A stretch of DNA of 63,374 nucleotides. It comes from JAYZDP01 sp036337765 (GTDB taxonomy: Bacteria; Acidobacteriota; Thermoanaerobaculia; Multivoradales; Multivoraceae). The position numbers and the translations under genes were made by a program. A model generated the notes under the pieces. That model made no database searches. It was not told the DNA's origin and saw nothing but the letters and a program-made list of their open reading frames with translations. Where the stretch lies: the NCBI GenBank assembly GCA_036337765.1, contig JAYZDP010000215.1:1-63374 (forward strand), given 5' to 3'. Numbering within the stretch: position 1 is the stretch's first letter; every line of letters begins with the position of its first letter. This document shows, one piece after another, positions 35,301 to 44,459 of this stretch.

Positions 35301-37747
35301 GAGCGCCCTCCTTCTGCTGCGGCGTGGACCAGGTCGGCGAAAACACCGGCCGCGGTGACCTGTGCGCCGGCGCCGGGTCCGCGGATGACGAGTGCGCGAT
35401 CGCGGTAGCGGGCGGTGGTGAAGGCGAAGAGATTCTCGCTTTCGACGGCCGACGCCGCTGGGTGATCAGCGGCGACGTCGTCGACCGTGACGGTTGCCGA
35501 GTCTTCATTCCAGCGCGCCAGGAAGGTCAGAGACCGGGAACGCGCCGCGGCTTCGGCGACGCGCTCGGCGATCCCGGCGTCGACGTCGGGCAGGCGTCGC
35601 CAGAGCTCGTCGAGCTCGAGGTCCCACCAGTCTCCCGCGGGCAGAAGTGGGTCGAGCGCCACATCGTCGGGCTCGAGCCTCGCCCCACCGAGCCTCGCCA
35701 GGATGAGGAGCTTGCGTAAGACGTCCATCCCGCTGAGGTCCTCGCGCGGATCCGGCTCGGTATAGCCGAGATCGTGTGCTTCCTTGAGAGCCTCGCTGAA
35801 AGCAGCGCCGCCGCGCAGCCTGTAGGTGAGAAAGCCCAGCGTGCCGGAGAACAGGCCCTCGACCTGCTCAAGGCGGTCGCCGGTGACGACCAGATCCTGC
35901 AGCGTGCGGACGACGGGTAGCCCAGCTCCCACGGTCGACTCGTAGTAGGTACGGCCGCCGCCGGTCGCCTGGGCAGCGACGAGCCGGTCCCAGTCGGACT
36001 GCGCACCGGCGAAAGGCTTTTTGTTGGCACTGGCGACCGACACGCCTCCTTCGAGGAGCCTGGCGTAGAGGGGTACGAGCTCGTCGGACGCGGTGCAGTC
36101 GATGACGATTCGGCGCCCGGGGGTGGTCAGGATAAAGCTGGCTAGCGCCTCGAGGTCAGCCGGCTCGGAGGTGTCGGGCGGCTCGGAGGGGTCGATGAGT
36201 GCTGGCGACCACGTGGTCCGGTCGAGGCGCCCGCGGTCAAGGCTCATGCGTCGGCTGTTGGCGACCCCCGAGAGGCTCCAGCCGGCGAAGACATCGGTCT
36301 GCCTTAGCTGCTCTAGAAGGGCGGATCCCACGCCCCCCACGCCGAGTAGGAAGAGGTGTCGGCGCGTCTCGGCGAAGAAGGCGTCGTGGAGTGTGCGCAG
36401 GGTCAGGGTCTCGTCGTCCGCCGAGACGGCGAGGGAGATGTTGAGCTCCGACGAGCCCTGGGCGATGGCGCGAACGTTGATTCCGGCGCGGCCGAGGGCG
36501 TCGAAGAGACGGCCTGAGATGCCGGGCCTGTCGTTCATGTCGGAGCCGACCACCGCGACGATCGACAGGTTCTCGTCGACGATCAGATCGTCGATCAGGC
36601 CGATGTCGCGTTCACGGTCGAACTCGCGATGCACCAGCGTCCTTGCCTCGCCGGCGCGCTCCGGGTCGACGGCGATGCAGATCGAATGCTCGCTCGACGC
36701 CTGGCTGATCAGGATGACGTTGATGCCGCCGTCGGCAAGGGTGCGAAAGAGCCTTCCGGCAGTGCCGGGAATGCCCATCATGCCGTCGCCTTCGAGGCGC
36801 ACCAGCGCGATTCTCGAGATCGAGCTGATGCCGCGCACGATGTGCTCGGAGGCATCTGCCGCCTCGACCACCCGGGTGCCGGGAAAGGTCGGGTTGAGGG
36901 TGTTCTTGATGACCAGTGGGATCGCGGCCTTTCGCGCAGGATGAACGGTGGGCGGGTAGACCACCTTGGCGCCGAAGTGCGACAGCTCGAGCAGCTCGTC
37001 GTAGCTCAACTGGTCGAGAGAGAAGGCCCCTTCGACGCGTCGCGGGTCGGCGCTCTGTACCCCGTCGACGTCGGTCCAGATCTCGATCGACTCGGCCTCG
37101 AGCGCGGCGCCGAGAAGCGATGCCGTGTAGTCCGATCCGCCCCGGCCGAGGGTGGTGGTCTCGCCCTCGGGAGTCGCGGCCAGAAAGCCGGTGACGACCT
37201 GCAAGTCCCGAGCGTCGGCGAAGTGCTCGCGCACGCGTGCGTAGGTCGTTTCGAGCTCTACCGCGGCACTGCCGAATGCCCGGTCGGTAACGACCAGCGC
37301 TCGGGCGTCGCAGGCCTGCGCGGGCGTGCCTTTCTGGCGCAGCACGGCGGCTACCAGCTGCGACGACAGCCGCTCGCCTACGCTGAGCACCTTGTCGCGG
37401 GTGCGCGGCGAGCACTCGTGAACCAGCGACACCCCGGCCAGGATCATCTTGAGCTCGCCGATGCACTCACCGACGGTCGCCAACAGAGCTTCCCGGTCGT
37501 CTGCATCCTCGATCTGCGCCACGACCTCCTCGTGGCGCGACTGCATGATGTCGCAGATCTGCACGAACTCTTCCTCGCCGTCGAGGCTTGCTGTCGCCGC
37601 CGCCAGGAGCTGATCCGTGATCCCTCCGAGTGCCGAGACGACCACGGCAACGGGCGATTCTTTGGCCGCGGACCGAACGATGTCGGCTACACGCGAGATG
37701 CGCTCGAAATCTCGGACGGAGGTGCCGCCAAACTTGAGAACTTTCAT
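35297..37747 (-). CDS. thrA: Bifunctional aspartokinase/homoserine dehydrogenase
   Basis: Catalyses the first and third steps of threonine synthesis from aspartate. The 816-residue protein combines an aspartokinase (KFGGTSVRD at 5-13; GRGGSDYTASLLGAAL), tandem ACT regulatory domains (about 315-460, where threonine feedback is expected), and homoserine dehydrogenase (FLLGVGGVGSALLEQL Rossmann motif at about 470; TVGAGLPVVRTLQDL; LSGMDVLRKLLILAR). The domain order is that of E. coli ThrA. No Thr/Ile-rich leader peptide is visible in the 89-base upstream region. Confidence 0.95.
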   Translation of the reverse strand: MKVLKFGGTSVRDFERISRVADIVRSAAKESPVAVVVSALGGITDQLLAAATASLDGEEEFVQICDIMQSRHEEVVAQIEDADDREALLATVGECIGELKMILAGVSLVHECSPRTRDKVLSVGERLSSQLVAAVLRQKGTPAQACDARALVVTDRAFGSAAVELETTYARVREHFADARDLQVVTGFLAATPEGETTTLGRGGSDYTASLLGAALEAESIEIWTDVDGVQSADPRRVEGAFSLDQLSYDELLELSHFGAKVVYPPTVHPARKAAIPLVIKNTLNPTFPGTRVVEAADASEHIVRGISSISRIALVRLEGDGMMGIPGTAGRLFRTLADGGINVILISQASSEHSICIAVDPERAGEARTLVHREFDRERDIGLIDDLIVDENLSIVAVVGSDMNDRPGISGRLFDALGRAGINVRAIAQGSSELNISLAVSADDETLTLRTLHDAFFAETRRHLFLLGVGGVGSALLEQLRQTDVFAGWSLSGVANSRRMSLDRGRLDRTTWSPALIDPSEPPDTSEPADLEALASFILTTPGRRIVIDCTASDELVPLYARLLEGGVSVASANKKPFAGAQSDWDRLVAAQATGGGRTYYESTVGAGLPVVRTLQDLVVTGDRLEQVEGLFSGTLGFLTYRLRGGAAFSEALKEAHDLGYTEPDPREDLSGMDVLRKLLILARLGGARLEPDDVALDPLLPAGDWWDLELDELWRRLPDVDAGIAERVAEAAARSRSLTFLARWNEDSATVTVDDVAADHPAASAVESENLFAFTTARYRDRALVIRGPGAGAQVTAAGVFADLVHAAAEGGRS

Positions 37748-37776
37748 GGTGGGGACCGAGCCAGGTGGGATCGTGG

Positions 37777-37826
37777 GGTATCAAGGATACCAAGGCGTGC
37801 GCCCAGGGCGCACGCCCGACTAGAAT
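37777..37826 (+). promoter_or_regulatory. Two adjacent palindromes and a -10 element between thrA and the radical SAM gene
   Basis: GGTATC-AAG-GATACC (37777-37791) is followed by a perfect 11-bp inverted repeat GGCGTGCGCCC-A-GGGCGCACGCC in two arms (37794-37804, 37806-37816). TAGAAT at 37821-37826 is a good -10 for the radical SAM gene, whose ATG lies 10 bases downstream. The second palindrome covers the expected -35 position, so it could be an operator; on the minus strand both hairpins would lie in the thrA leader. Confidence 0.5.
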
Positions 37827-37836
37827 CGCGGGTTGC

Positions 37837-39396
37837 ATGAAGCCGCAGGATTGGAACCAGCACCGTGCCGCCGAGATGCTTGTTCGCGAAGTGCCGCACG
37901 AGGGACGCTTCGCGCTCGGCCTGGCGTATGCGAACAGCTACCACGTGGGCATGTCGAGCCTCGGTTTTCAGCGGGTCTGGGAGCTGGTGCACCGTCGTCA
38001 GGGTTGGGTCTGTGAGCGTTTCTTTGCCGACGGAGACGGGCCGCTGCGCTCTGTCGAGAGCCACGCTCCGCTCGGCGGCTTCGGCGCGGTCGCCTTCTCG
38101 GTGTCTTTCGAAGAGGACTACGTCAACCTGCTTCGCATGCTCGGTCGTGCCGGGCTCCCGGTGCGGCGCTGCGATCGCGGCCCCGAGCACCCGCTGATTG
38201 TCGTCGGTGGCTCGTGCTCGATGATCAACCCGTTGCCGTTAGCGGAGTTCGTCGACGTTTTCGCGCTGGGTGCCGCCGAAAACCTGCTGGCGGGTCTGCT
38301 CCGGGCCCTCGAGGAGGAAAGCTCAAACATCGCGATCCTCGACCGGCTGCAGGAGGTTCCGGGTTTCTTCGTGCCTGCCCACCACGACCCCGAGGCGCCG
38401 GAGCCGATGTCGAAGCTCGAGAAGCTCGAGCTAAGCACCGCGCAGATGCGCCTGCCGGGGAACCTCCCGACCAGCGCCATCATTACTCCCAATACCGAGT
38501 TCGCGTCCAAGTACCTGGTCGAGATGTCGCGCGGCTGCCCGGAGAAGTGCCGCTACTGCTGGGCGACCTTCGGCATGGGCACGTTTCGTTGGCATCCGAC
38601 CGACGAGATCCTGGCCAGCATCGGAGATGCCAGGGGGGTCACGGACCAGCTCGGCTTTCTCGCCACGGCGGTGGGCGACCACCCTGAGATCGAGACGATC
38701 CTCGAGGAGGTGTGCCGGCTCGGCTTCCGGACCTCGGTGTCATCGATTCGCATTCCGGCCGTGACGCCTGGCGTACTGCGAGCGCTGCACGAATCGGGTG
38801 ACCGGTCGATCACCCTGGCGCCCGAGACCGGTAGCGACGGGCTGCGTGCCCGGATGGGAAAACCGGTCACCAACGCGATGCTGCTGGAGAAGATCCGCAT
38901 GATCTTCGAGAGCGGCTTCACTCAGCTGAAGCTCTACTTCATCGTCGGGCAGCCCGAGGAGTCGGTCGACGATGTGCTCGCGATCGCATCACTGGCTTCA
39001 GAAGCACGCGAGATCATGCTCGCACAAGCCCGCCGGACGGGAACGATCGGCCACATTCAGCTGGGGACCAACGTGTTGATCCCCAAGCCCTACACGCCGT
39101 GGCAGCGGGAGCCCTTTGCCGACGAGAAGTCTCTGAAGACCAAGCTCCGGCTGCTGCACCGGGCCGTGGCGGGTATGCCCAACGTATCGATGGGGCCGGT
39201 CTCGATCCGCCAGGCACAGTGGCAGGCCTACATCAGCCAGGCCGGGAGTGACGCGGGCGAGGCGATCGAGGCGGCCGCGGTGGGAGAAGGGCTGGGGCCT
39301 GTGATGAGGCGGTTTCGCGGAGAGATCGAGGGAGAGATCTATCGGCGCAAGGATGGGGACTTGCGGTGGCACTTCATGCGGACCGCTTCGCTGTAA
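37837..39396 (+). CDS. B12-binding-type radical SAM protein
   Basis: 519-residue protein with an N-terminal cobalamin-binding-like region (LGLAYANSYHVGMSSLGFQRVWELV; VVGGSCSMINPLPLAEFVDVFALGAAE) and a radical SAM core with the 4Fe-4S motif CPEKCRYC (Cys234, Cys238, Cys241), followed by TLAPETGSDGLRARMGK, typical of the Elp3/MiaB/NifB-type superfamily. ATG at 37837 is chosen because the sequence before it is the promoter and palindromes. It stands alone and its substrate is unknown. Confidence 0.85.
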   Translation: MKPQDWNQHRAAEMLVREVPHEGRFALGLAYANSYHVGMSSLGFQRVWELVHRRQGWVCERFFADGDGPLRSVESHAPLGGFGAVAFSVSFEEDYVNLLRMLGRAGLPVRRCDRGPEHPLIVVGGSCSMINPLPLAEFVDVFALGAAENLLAGLLRALEEESSNIAILDRLQEVPGFFVPAHHDPEAPEPMSKLEKLELSTAQMRLPGNLPTSAIITPNTEFASKYLVEMSRGCPEKCRYCWATFGMGTFRWHPTDEILASIGDARGVTDQLGFLATAVGDHPEIETILEEVCRLGFRTSVSSIRIPAVTPGVLRALHESGDRSITLAPETGSDGLRARMGKPVTNAMLLEKIRMIFESGFTQLKLYFIVGQPEESVDDVLAIASLASEAREIMLAQARRTGTIGHIQLGTNVLIPKPYTPWQREPFADEKSLKTKLRLLHRAVAGMPNVSMGPVSIRQAQWQAYISQAGSDAGEAIEAAAVGEGLGPVMRRFRGEIEGEIYRRKDGDLRWHFMRTASL

Positions 39397-39398
39397 CG

Positions 39399-40298
39399 CT
39401 AGCGGGGCGTTGGCAGAAGGAGCTTGACTCGATCTGGGGACAGGGAGATGTCCTGGGGGAGAGGGAGGCGCACTGGGTCGCCGTCGATTTGGATCAGGGC
39501 TTCGGAGGGCTCGCCGGTGAGGTCGAGGCGGGCCAGGCGCGACCGCCAGATCTCGACGTCTTGGCGCTTGTCGTGCGCGCCGATGGCCAGGTCGAGGGCG
39601 AAGGTGAGGGTGGGGACGATGCCGGTTGCAGTCAAGACAGCGAGGTCGAGGACGCCGTCGTCGGGCCTGGCGCGAGGGGTGACGGTGAACTCACCGCCGT
39701 AGAGGGGGATGTTGGCCACCATCGCGAAGGAGCCCTCTTGGTGATGGCCCTGCGAGGAGAGGGAGAAGGTGGGGAAGCTGTAGTCGCGGGCGGCCGCGAG
39801 GGCCTGCGCGCCAACGGCGAGCTTGCCCCAGCGTTTCTTGGCCTGCTGCGAGGCGCGCTCGAGCAGCAAGGCGTCGATGCCGGCGCTGACCATCATGATG
39901 AACGGCTTGTCGCCGCACATGCCGATGTCGTGGTCGATGACGCGCAGATCGCGCGCGTTGTAGACCCGGCTCGCCGCGACTGCGTTGGTCGGGATGCCAA
40001 GGCTGAGAGCGAGGACGTTGGTGGTGCCGCCCGGGAGCAGTCCGAGCGGGATCGGCGAGCCGAGCAGGCCGACCGCGATCTCGCGCAGGGTGCCGTCGCC
40101 GCCGAGACCGAAGACGACGTCGTAATCGCGCCCTTCGGCGGAGGCTCGAGCCAGCTCGGTGGCGTGCCCGGCGGCCTCGGTGGCGCGCACCGTAGAGTGG
40201 AAGCCGGCCGCGGCGAGGTTGGCGAGAATGCGATCGAGCCGCGGCGCCCAGTCCCTGCCGCCGGACAGGGGGTTGCGGATCAGCAACGCGGGTCGCAT
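39399..40298 (-). CDS. Diacylglycerol kinase family lipid kinase (YegS-like)
   Basis: 299-residue lipid kinase: RNPLSGG at the N-terminus, nucleotide-binding GLGGDGTLREIAVGL (GGDGT motif about 66-70), LPGGTTNVLALSLGIP and MVSAGIDALLLE are all present. Such enzymes phosphorylate diacylglycerol or related lipids. It follows ruvB by 19 bases in the same direction and converges with the radical SAM gene (3' ends 2 bases apart). Confidence 0.88.
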   Translation of the reverse strand: MRPALLIRNPLSGGRDWAPRLDRILANLAAAGFHSTVRATEAAGHATELARASAEGRDYDVVFGLGGDGTLREIAVGLLGSPIPLGLLPGGTTNVLALSLGIPTNAVAASRVYNARDLRVIDHDIGMCGDKPFIMMVSAGIDALLLERASQQAKKRWGKLAVGAQALAAARDYSFPTFSLSSQGHHQEGSFAMVANIPLYGGEFTVTPRARPDDGVLDLAVLTATGIVPTLTFALDLAIGAHDKRQDVEIWRSRLARLDLTGEPSEALIQIDGDPVRLPLPQDISLSPDRVKLLLPTPR

Positions 40299-40317
40299 GG
40301 CCGAAGCCCGGGTGGTC

Positions 40318-41343
40318 TCAGAACAGGGTCGGCTCGGAGGGGTTGCGCTTGTCGTCGAGCCCCAGGTGGCGATACGCGCGATCGGTGGCGACGCGGCCGC
40401 GCTGGGTGCGCTGGAGAAAGCCCTCCTGGATCAGGTAGGGCTCGTAAATGTCCTCGAGAGTGCCTCGATCTTCGCCGATAGCGGCGGCGATTGCCTGGAC
40501 GCCGGCCGGGCCGCCCTTGTAGTGCTCGATGAGCGTGGTGAGGATCTTGCGGTCCACCTCGTCGAAGCCGAGCTCGTCGACCTCGAGAAACTCCAACGCT
40601 CTGCGTGCCACGGCGGCGTCGACGTTGCCGTCGCCCTGTACCTGGGCGAAGTCGCGCACGCGCCGCAACAGCCGGTTGGCGATTCGCGGTGTGCCGCGGC
40701 TGCGCCCCGCGATCTCGCGGCTGCCCTCGTCATCGAGCTCGACGCCGAGAATTCGTGCCGAGCGGCGCAGGATGCTGGCGAGGTGTTGCGGGGCATAGAA
40801 GTCGAGCCGGTGCACGATGCCGAAGCGCGCCCGCAGGGGCGCCGTGATGAGGCCCGCGCGCGTGGTAGCGCCGACCAGGGTGAAGGGCGGCATGTCGACC
40901 TTCACGCTTTCCGCGGCTGGACCGTGCCCGAGCATGACGTCGACCTGGTAGTCCTCGATGGCGGGATAAAGAATCTCCTCGACCGCCGGGCTGAGTCGGT
41001 GGATCTCGTCGATGAAGAGCACCTGTTTGGGCTCGAGGTTCATCAGTATGTTGACCAGATCCCCCGCGCGCTCGAGTACCGGGCCCGAAGTCGACTTGAA
41101 GGTCACCTCCATCTCGTTGGCGATGATCGAGGCCAGCGTGGTCTTGCCGAGCCCCGGCGGGCCGAACAGAAACACGTGATCGAGGGCCTCGCGTCGCTCA
41201 CGCGCGGCCTGGATGAAGACCTTGAGATTGTCGACGATCCTCTCTTGACCGACGTACTCGTCCAGGCGCTGTGGCCGAAGTGTGGCCTCCAGCTGCACAT
41301 CGTCGGTGGAGGCGACGGAAGAGAGGATCTCGCGGTCCGGCAT
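40318..41343 (-). CDS. ruvB: Holliday junction branch migration ATPase RuvB
   Basis: Hexameric AAA+ motor that drives branch migration with RuvA. 341 residues: LRPQRLDEYVGQERI at the start, Walker A FGPPGLGKTTLA, Walker B VLFIDEIHRLS, sensor 1 LVGATTRAG, arginine finger region APLRARFG and a winged-helix C-terminus ending with the QRTQRGRVAT motif. The ATG overlaps the stop of the small membrane protein gene (TGATG). I see no ruvC in the window. Confidence 0.96.
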   Translation of the reverse strand: MPDREILSSVASTDDVQLEATLRPQRLDEYVGQERIVDNLKVFIQAARERREALDHVFLFGPPGLGKTTLASIIANEMEVTFKSTSGPVLERAGDLVNILMNLEPKQVLFIDEIHRLSPAVEEILYPAIEDYQVDVMLGHGPAAESVKVDMPPFTLVGATTRAGLITAPLRARFGIVHRLDFYAPQHLASILRRSARILGVELDDEGSREIAGRSRGTPRIANRLLRRVRDFAQVQGDGNVDAAVARRALEFLEVDELGFDEVDRKILTTLIEHYKGGPAGVQAIAAAIGEDRGTLEDIYEPYLIQEGFLQRTQRGRVATDRAYRHLGLDDKRNPSEPTLF

Positions 41344-41657
41344 CAGGGGGGAGTGTACTCCTCAGTGGGCGGCTTCTCTCGCGCTCGGGCTGCCCAGTGC
41401 TCGTCGATCTCGGCCTCCGCCAGGGGCAACAGGTGGTCCCGGATCCACTGCCGGCTCTTGTCGCGCTCTTCGTAGACGAAGAAGCGCCTGCCGTTCTCGC
41501 GCTCCACATAGCGCCGAACCCGTCGCCGCTCGCGAAGCGTCTCGAAGACCACGATCTGTGCCACCAGGACGACGCCGATGAGGACCAGAGGCAGCACCAC
41601 CACCATGCCCAAGGCCGCGATCAGGAAGGCTTTGATGGTGTGTAGCGCCTGGCCCAT
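41343..41657 (-). CDS. Small single-pass membrane protein between ruvA and ruvB
   Basis: 104 residues: an N-terminal hydrophobic helix (about 9-37, rich in Val/Leu/Ile), a basic stretch RERRRVRRYVERENGRRF and an acidic/Pro-rich C-terminus (EKPPTEEYTPP). No family recognised. The reading is supported by tight packing (stop overlaps the ruvB start, 48 bases after ruvA), GC-rich codon use like its neighbours and membrane-protein composition. Confidence 0.7.
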   Translation of the reverse strand: MGQALHTIKAFLIAALGMVVVLPLVLIGVVLVAQIVVFETLRERRRVRRYVERENGRRFFVYEERDKSRQWIRDHLLPLAEAEIDEHWAARAREKPPTEEYTPP

Positions 41658-41705
41658 GACACCAAAATGCTAGCCCGTGTGCTGGCGATACGAAGCTGGC
41701 GGGTT

Positions 41706-42311
41706 CTACGCTCGCGACAATCGCTTCAACCCGAGCCGCAACAGGTCGGTGAGAGCGGCTTCCTCTTCCGCCTCCTCCACCGCTGCAGTCGCGGCCTTCT
41801 CAGCGTCTCCCTGCTTGTAGCCGAGATTCACCAGCGCGGCCACCAGATCCTCGCGCGGCGAGCGGACCGCCGGCGGCGCCTCCTTCTCGAAATCCTTTAG
41901 CATCGCCGTCGCGCCGTCGCGCAGCTCGAGGATCATGCGCTCGGCGGTCTTCTTGCCGACTCCGGGGATGCGGGTGAGGCGTACCGCGTCGGAGGCCGCC
42001 AGGCAGCCGAGCAGATCCTCCCATCCCATCCCAGACATGATGCCTTGCGCCAGCTTGGGGCCGATTCCACTGACTGAGATCAGTCGGTTGAAGACCGCCT
42101 TCTCTGCCACGGTGAGAAAGCCGTAGAGGTCGAGGGTGTCCTCGCGGACGTGGGTGCGGATGTAGAGGCCGATCGGCTCGGCGCGCGGCGCGGCGTCGAT
42201 CTCGCAGTAGGTCGAGAAGGGCACGTGCACGCTATAGCCGACGCCGTTGACGTCGAGCAGTACGTGATCGGGCGCGCTCTCCAGAACGAGGCCGCGCAGG
42301 AAGCCGATCAT
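41706..42311 (-). CDS. ruvA: Holliday junction DNA-binding protein RuvA
   Basis: Binds four-way junctions and loads RuvB. The 201-residue protein has an N-terminal OB domain (MIGFLRGLVLESAPDHVLLDVNGVGY), tandem helix-hairpin-helix motifs (VSGIGPKLAQGIMSGM; IPGVGKKTAERMILELRD), a flexible linker, and domain III (LVAALVNLGYKQGDAEKAA), which contacts RuvB. ATG at 42311 overlaps the ppiD stop, so a longer upstream extension is rejected. Confidence 0.95.
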   Translation of the reverse strand: MIGFLRGLVLESAPDHVLLDVNGVGYSVHVPFSTYCEIDAAPRAEPIGLYIRTHVREDTLDLYGFLTVAEKAVFNRLISVSGIGPKLAQGIMSGMGWEDLLGCLAASDAVRLTRIPGVGKKTAERMILELRDGATAMLKDFEKEAPPAVRSPREDLVAALVNLGYKQGDAEKAATAAVEEAEEEAALTDLLRLGLKRLSRA

Positions 42312-44272
42312 CAGGAGCCGGCGGTGGCCGTCCCGAAGACGCCGAGCGAGTCGAGCAGCTGCTGGTTGTACTCCACGCCGAGCTGCGCCCGCCGCTCTTC
42401 GATGAGCGACAGCAGAAGCGAATTGAGCCGTTCCTGCTGCAGCCGCTCGCGGGTCGCGTCTTGCTCCCCGAGGTATTCGCTCTGCTCGAACTCGGTCTTG
42501 GAAACGAGCTCGAAGATCAGGGTGCCCTGCGGCGTTGAGATCGGGCCGGCGAAGCCACCTACCGCCGTGTCGAACGCCGCAGCCGCGACCTCTTCCGCCC
42601 GGCCCAGCTCCGAGATGAAGCCCGTGCGGCTGAACTCGGCGGACTCCGTGACCTCGACCTCGAGCTCCTCGGCCAGCTCGTCGAACACCAGGCCGCCTCG
42701 GACTCGATCGAGCGCGGCGCTCAGCGCGGTTCTTGCTGCGTCGGCCTGCTTCGAGTCCAAAACGGCGCTTCGCACCGGCTCGCGAACCTCCTCGAGCTCG
42801 GGGATGCGCTCTGGCTGGATCTCGCGCAGGTGGAGGATCGCCCAACCGCTCGGCAGCGCCGCGGCCTCCGAGACCCCACCGGTCTCGAGATCGAAGGCCG
42901 CTGCGGTGAAAGAAGTGCCGCGACCGATTCCGGGGACGTTGTCGAGGCGGGAGAAGGGCTCGGTGGTGTGGAAGGAGGCACTCTCCTCGCCGTCGGCGAG
43001 CGCCTGGAGCCCCTCACCGGTTCGGATCTCCTCGTCGACCGCGCGTGCGCTCAGATCGCTCGCGAGCTCGGAGGCCGCGCGCTGCGACCGCTCGGTCATG
43101 AGCCGAGCCCGGATGCCGCCCATGACGTCTTCGAAGGGCTGCGTTCCGCCGTCGCGCCGGTCGAGGACTTCGACCAGATGCAGACCCGTCTGAGTGATCA
43201 GATTGCTCTCCACGGGGCCGATCAGATCGCCCACCTGGCCGCCGAAGGCCGCCTCCTCTAGCGCCGGGTTGTAGCGGCCTCTGCCGAAGAAGCCGAGCTC
43301 GCCGCCGCGATCCTTGGTGGCCTGGTCTTCGGTAACCTCGCTGGCGATGGTGCCGAAGTCCTCACCGCCCGCGAGGCGGCCCTTGATCTCCTCGATGCGC
43401 GCCTTGGCCGCGGCGACCTCATCGTCGCCGCTTGCCGTCAGCAGGATGTGGCGAGCCCTGACCTCTTCCTCCTGGGTGTACTCGGCCTGGTTGGCGTCGT
43501 AGTAGGTGCGCAGATCGGCCTCGTCGATGGTCAGGTTCGCGGCCAGCAGCGCCGGTTCCACCAGCAGGTAGTCGATCGCCCGCTTCTCGGGGATGGTGAA
43601 GTCCTCCTGGTTGACCGTGAAGTACTCCTCGACCTCGCTCGGCTCAGCCACCACCTGATCCCGGTAACGCTCGTCCGCGACCCGCAGAAACCGGATCTTG
43701 GCCCGCTCGACCTCGTCCTTGTAGGCATTGAGCGTCTCTTCGTCGGACACGAACGTGGTGTCGGACAGGATCGCGTTCAGCTTGTCGACCAGCAGTTGAT
43801 CTCGGATCTCGTCCTCGAACACGGCTACCGTGTAGCTGTTTCTGCGCAGAATCTGCGAGTACAGATCCTGGCCGATGAAGCCGCCGGTTTCGGCCTGAAA
43901 GCCCGGAAGGTCGAGAATCGCCTCCTGCAGCTCGGCCTCGCTGGTTTGAAGCCCCATGCTGCGGGCCTCGGCCACGAGGATCTTGTGCGCCACCAGCCCG
44001 TCAAGTGCCTGCATCGCGAGGCCCATCTGGCGCGCGATCTCAGGGGTATAGCTCTGGCCGTAGATCGCCTGCATCTGCTGTTCCGTGGCCTCGTAGCGGC
44101 GGCGGAACTCCTGGAGTGTGATCGAGTCCCCGCCCACCGTGGCCGCTGTCTGGGCATCGGTGGGCCCCTGGGTGCCCCCGCCCATCATCGACAACGACAG
44201 GATGAAAGCGATGATGACGAGCCAGAGCGTCCAGGCGAGCTTCTTGAGATTGTCGCGGAATACCTTGAGCAT
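42311..44272 (-). CDS. ppiD: PpiD/SurA-type peptidyl-prolyl isomerase (envelope chaperone)
   Basis: Membrane-anchored periplasmic folding factor of 653 residues. One N-terminal transmembrane helix (about 14-31) follows a basic start; then a SurA-N-like helical domain (LQEFRRRYEATEQQ; LDGLVAHKILVAEAR), a parvulin domain about 275-370 (VRARHILLTASG; DRGGELGFFGRGRYNPALEEAAF; GPVESNLITQTGLHLVEVLDR), and a second parvulin-like, probably inactive, region about 480-610. It is divergent from the FecR-domain gene and coupled to ruvA. Confidence 0.9.
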   Translation of the reverse strand: MLKVFRDNLKKLAWTLWLVIIAFILSLSMMGGGTQGPTDAQTAATVGGDSITLQEFRRRYEATEQQMQAIYGQSYTPEIARQMGLAMQALDGLVAHKILVAEARSMGLQTSEAELQEAILDLPGFQAETGGFIGQDLYSQILRRNSYTVAVFEDEIRDQLLVDKLNAILSDTTFVSDEETLNAYKDEVERAKIRFLRVADERYRDQVVAEPSEVEEYFTVNQEDFTIPEKRAIDYLLVEPALLAANLTIDEADLRTYYDANQAEYTQEEEVRARHILLTASGDDEVAAAKARIEEIKGRLAGGEDFGTIASEVTEDQATKDRGGELGFFGRGRYNPALEEAAFGGQVGDLIGPVESNLITQTGLHLVEVLDRRDGGTQPFEDVMGGIRARLMTERSQRAASELASDLSARAVDEEIRTGEGLQALADGEESASFHTTEPFSRLDNVPGIGRGTSFTAAAFDLETGGVSEAAALPSGWAILHLREIQPERIPELEEVREPVRSAVLDSKQADAARTALSAALDRVRGGLVFDELAEELEVEVTESAEFSRTGFISELGRAEEVAAAAFDTAVGGFAGPISTPQGTLIFELVSKTEFEQSEYLGEQDATRERLQQERLNSLLLSLIEERRAQLGVEYNQQLLDSLGVFGTATAGS

Positions 44273-44383
44273 GTTTCGGGGTCCTCGTTACCCGGTTGGG
44301 GACGAATCGAGAGTCGCCTAGTTTAGCATCGCAGGCCCCTCGCGGTCCTTGGGAAGGAGCCCGTGGAGGCGACGGCTGGGACA

Positions 44384-44412
44384 TGCTATAATTTGAATTT
44401 ATCGATTTATCG
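44384..44412 (+). promoter_or_regulatory. Extended -10 promoter plus tandem octamer
   Basis: TGCTATAAT (44384-44392) is a near-perfect extended -10; a weak -35 (TGGAGG, 44364-44369) lies 17 bases upstream. It points to the FecR-domain gene 68 bases downstream. ATTTATCG is repeated twice in tandem (44397-44404 and 44405-44412) right at the expected transcription start, an operator-like arrangement in unusually AT-rich DNA. Confidence 0.6.
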
Positions 44413-44459
44413 ACATCTGCGCGTCCGCGCGAGGTTTGCAGCCTCGGGGGGCCTAGAGA

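Noticed and set aside
37748..37836. Threonine attenuator leader peptide before thrA
   Set aside because: No short frame rich in Thr or Ile codons and no terminator with a T run are visible on the minus strand.
40318..44272. A ruvC gene expected beside ruvA and ruvB
   Set aside because: No RuvC-like sequence was found in any frame of this cluster that does not belong to another gene; a long minus-strand frame upstream of ruvA is a shadow of ppiD.
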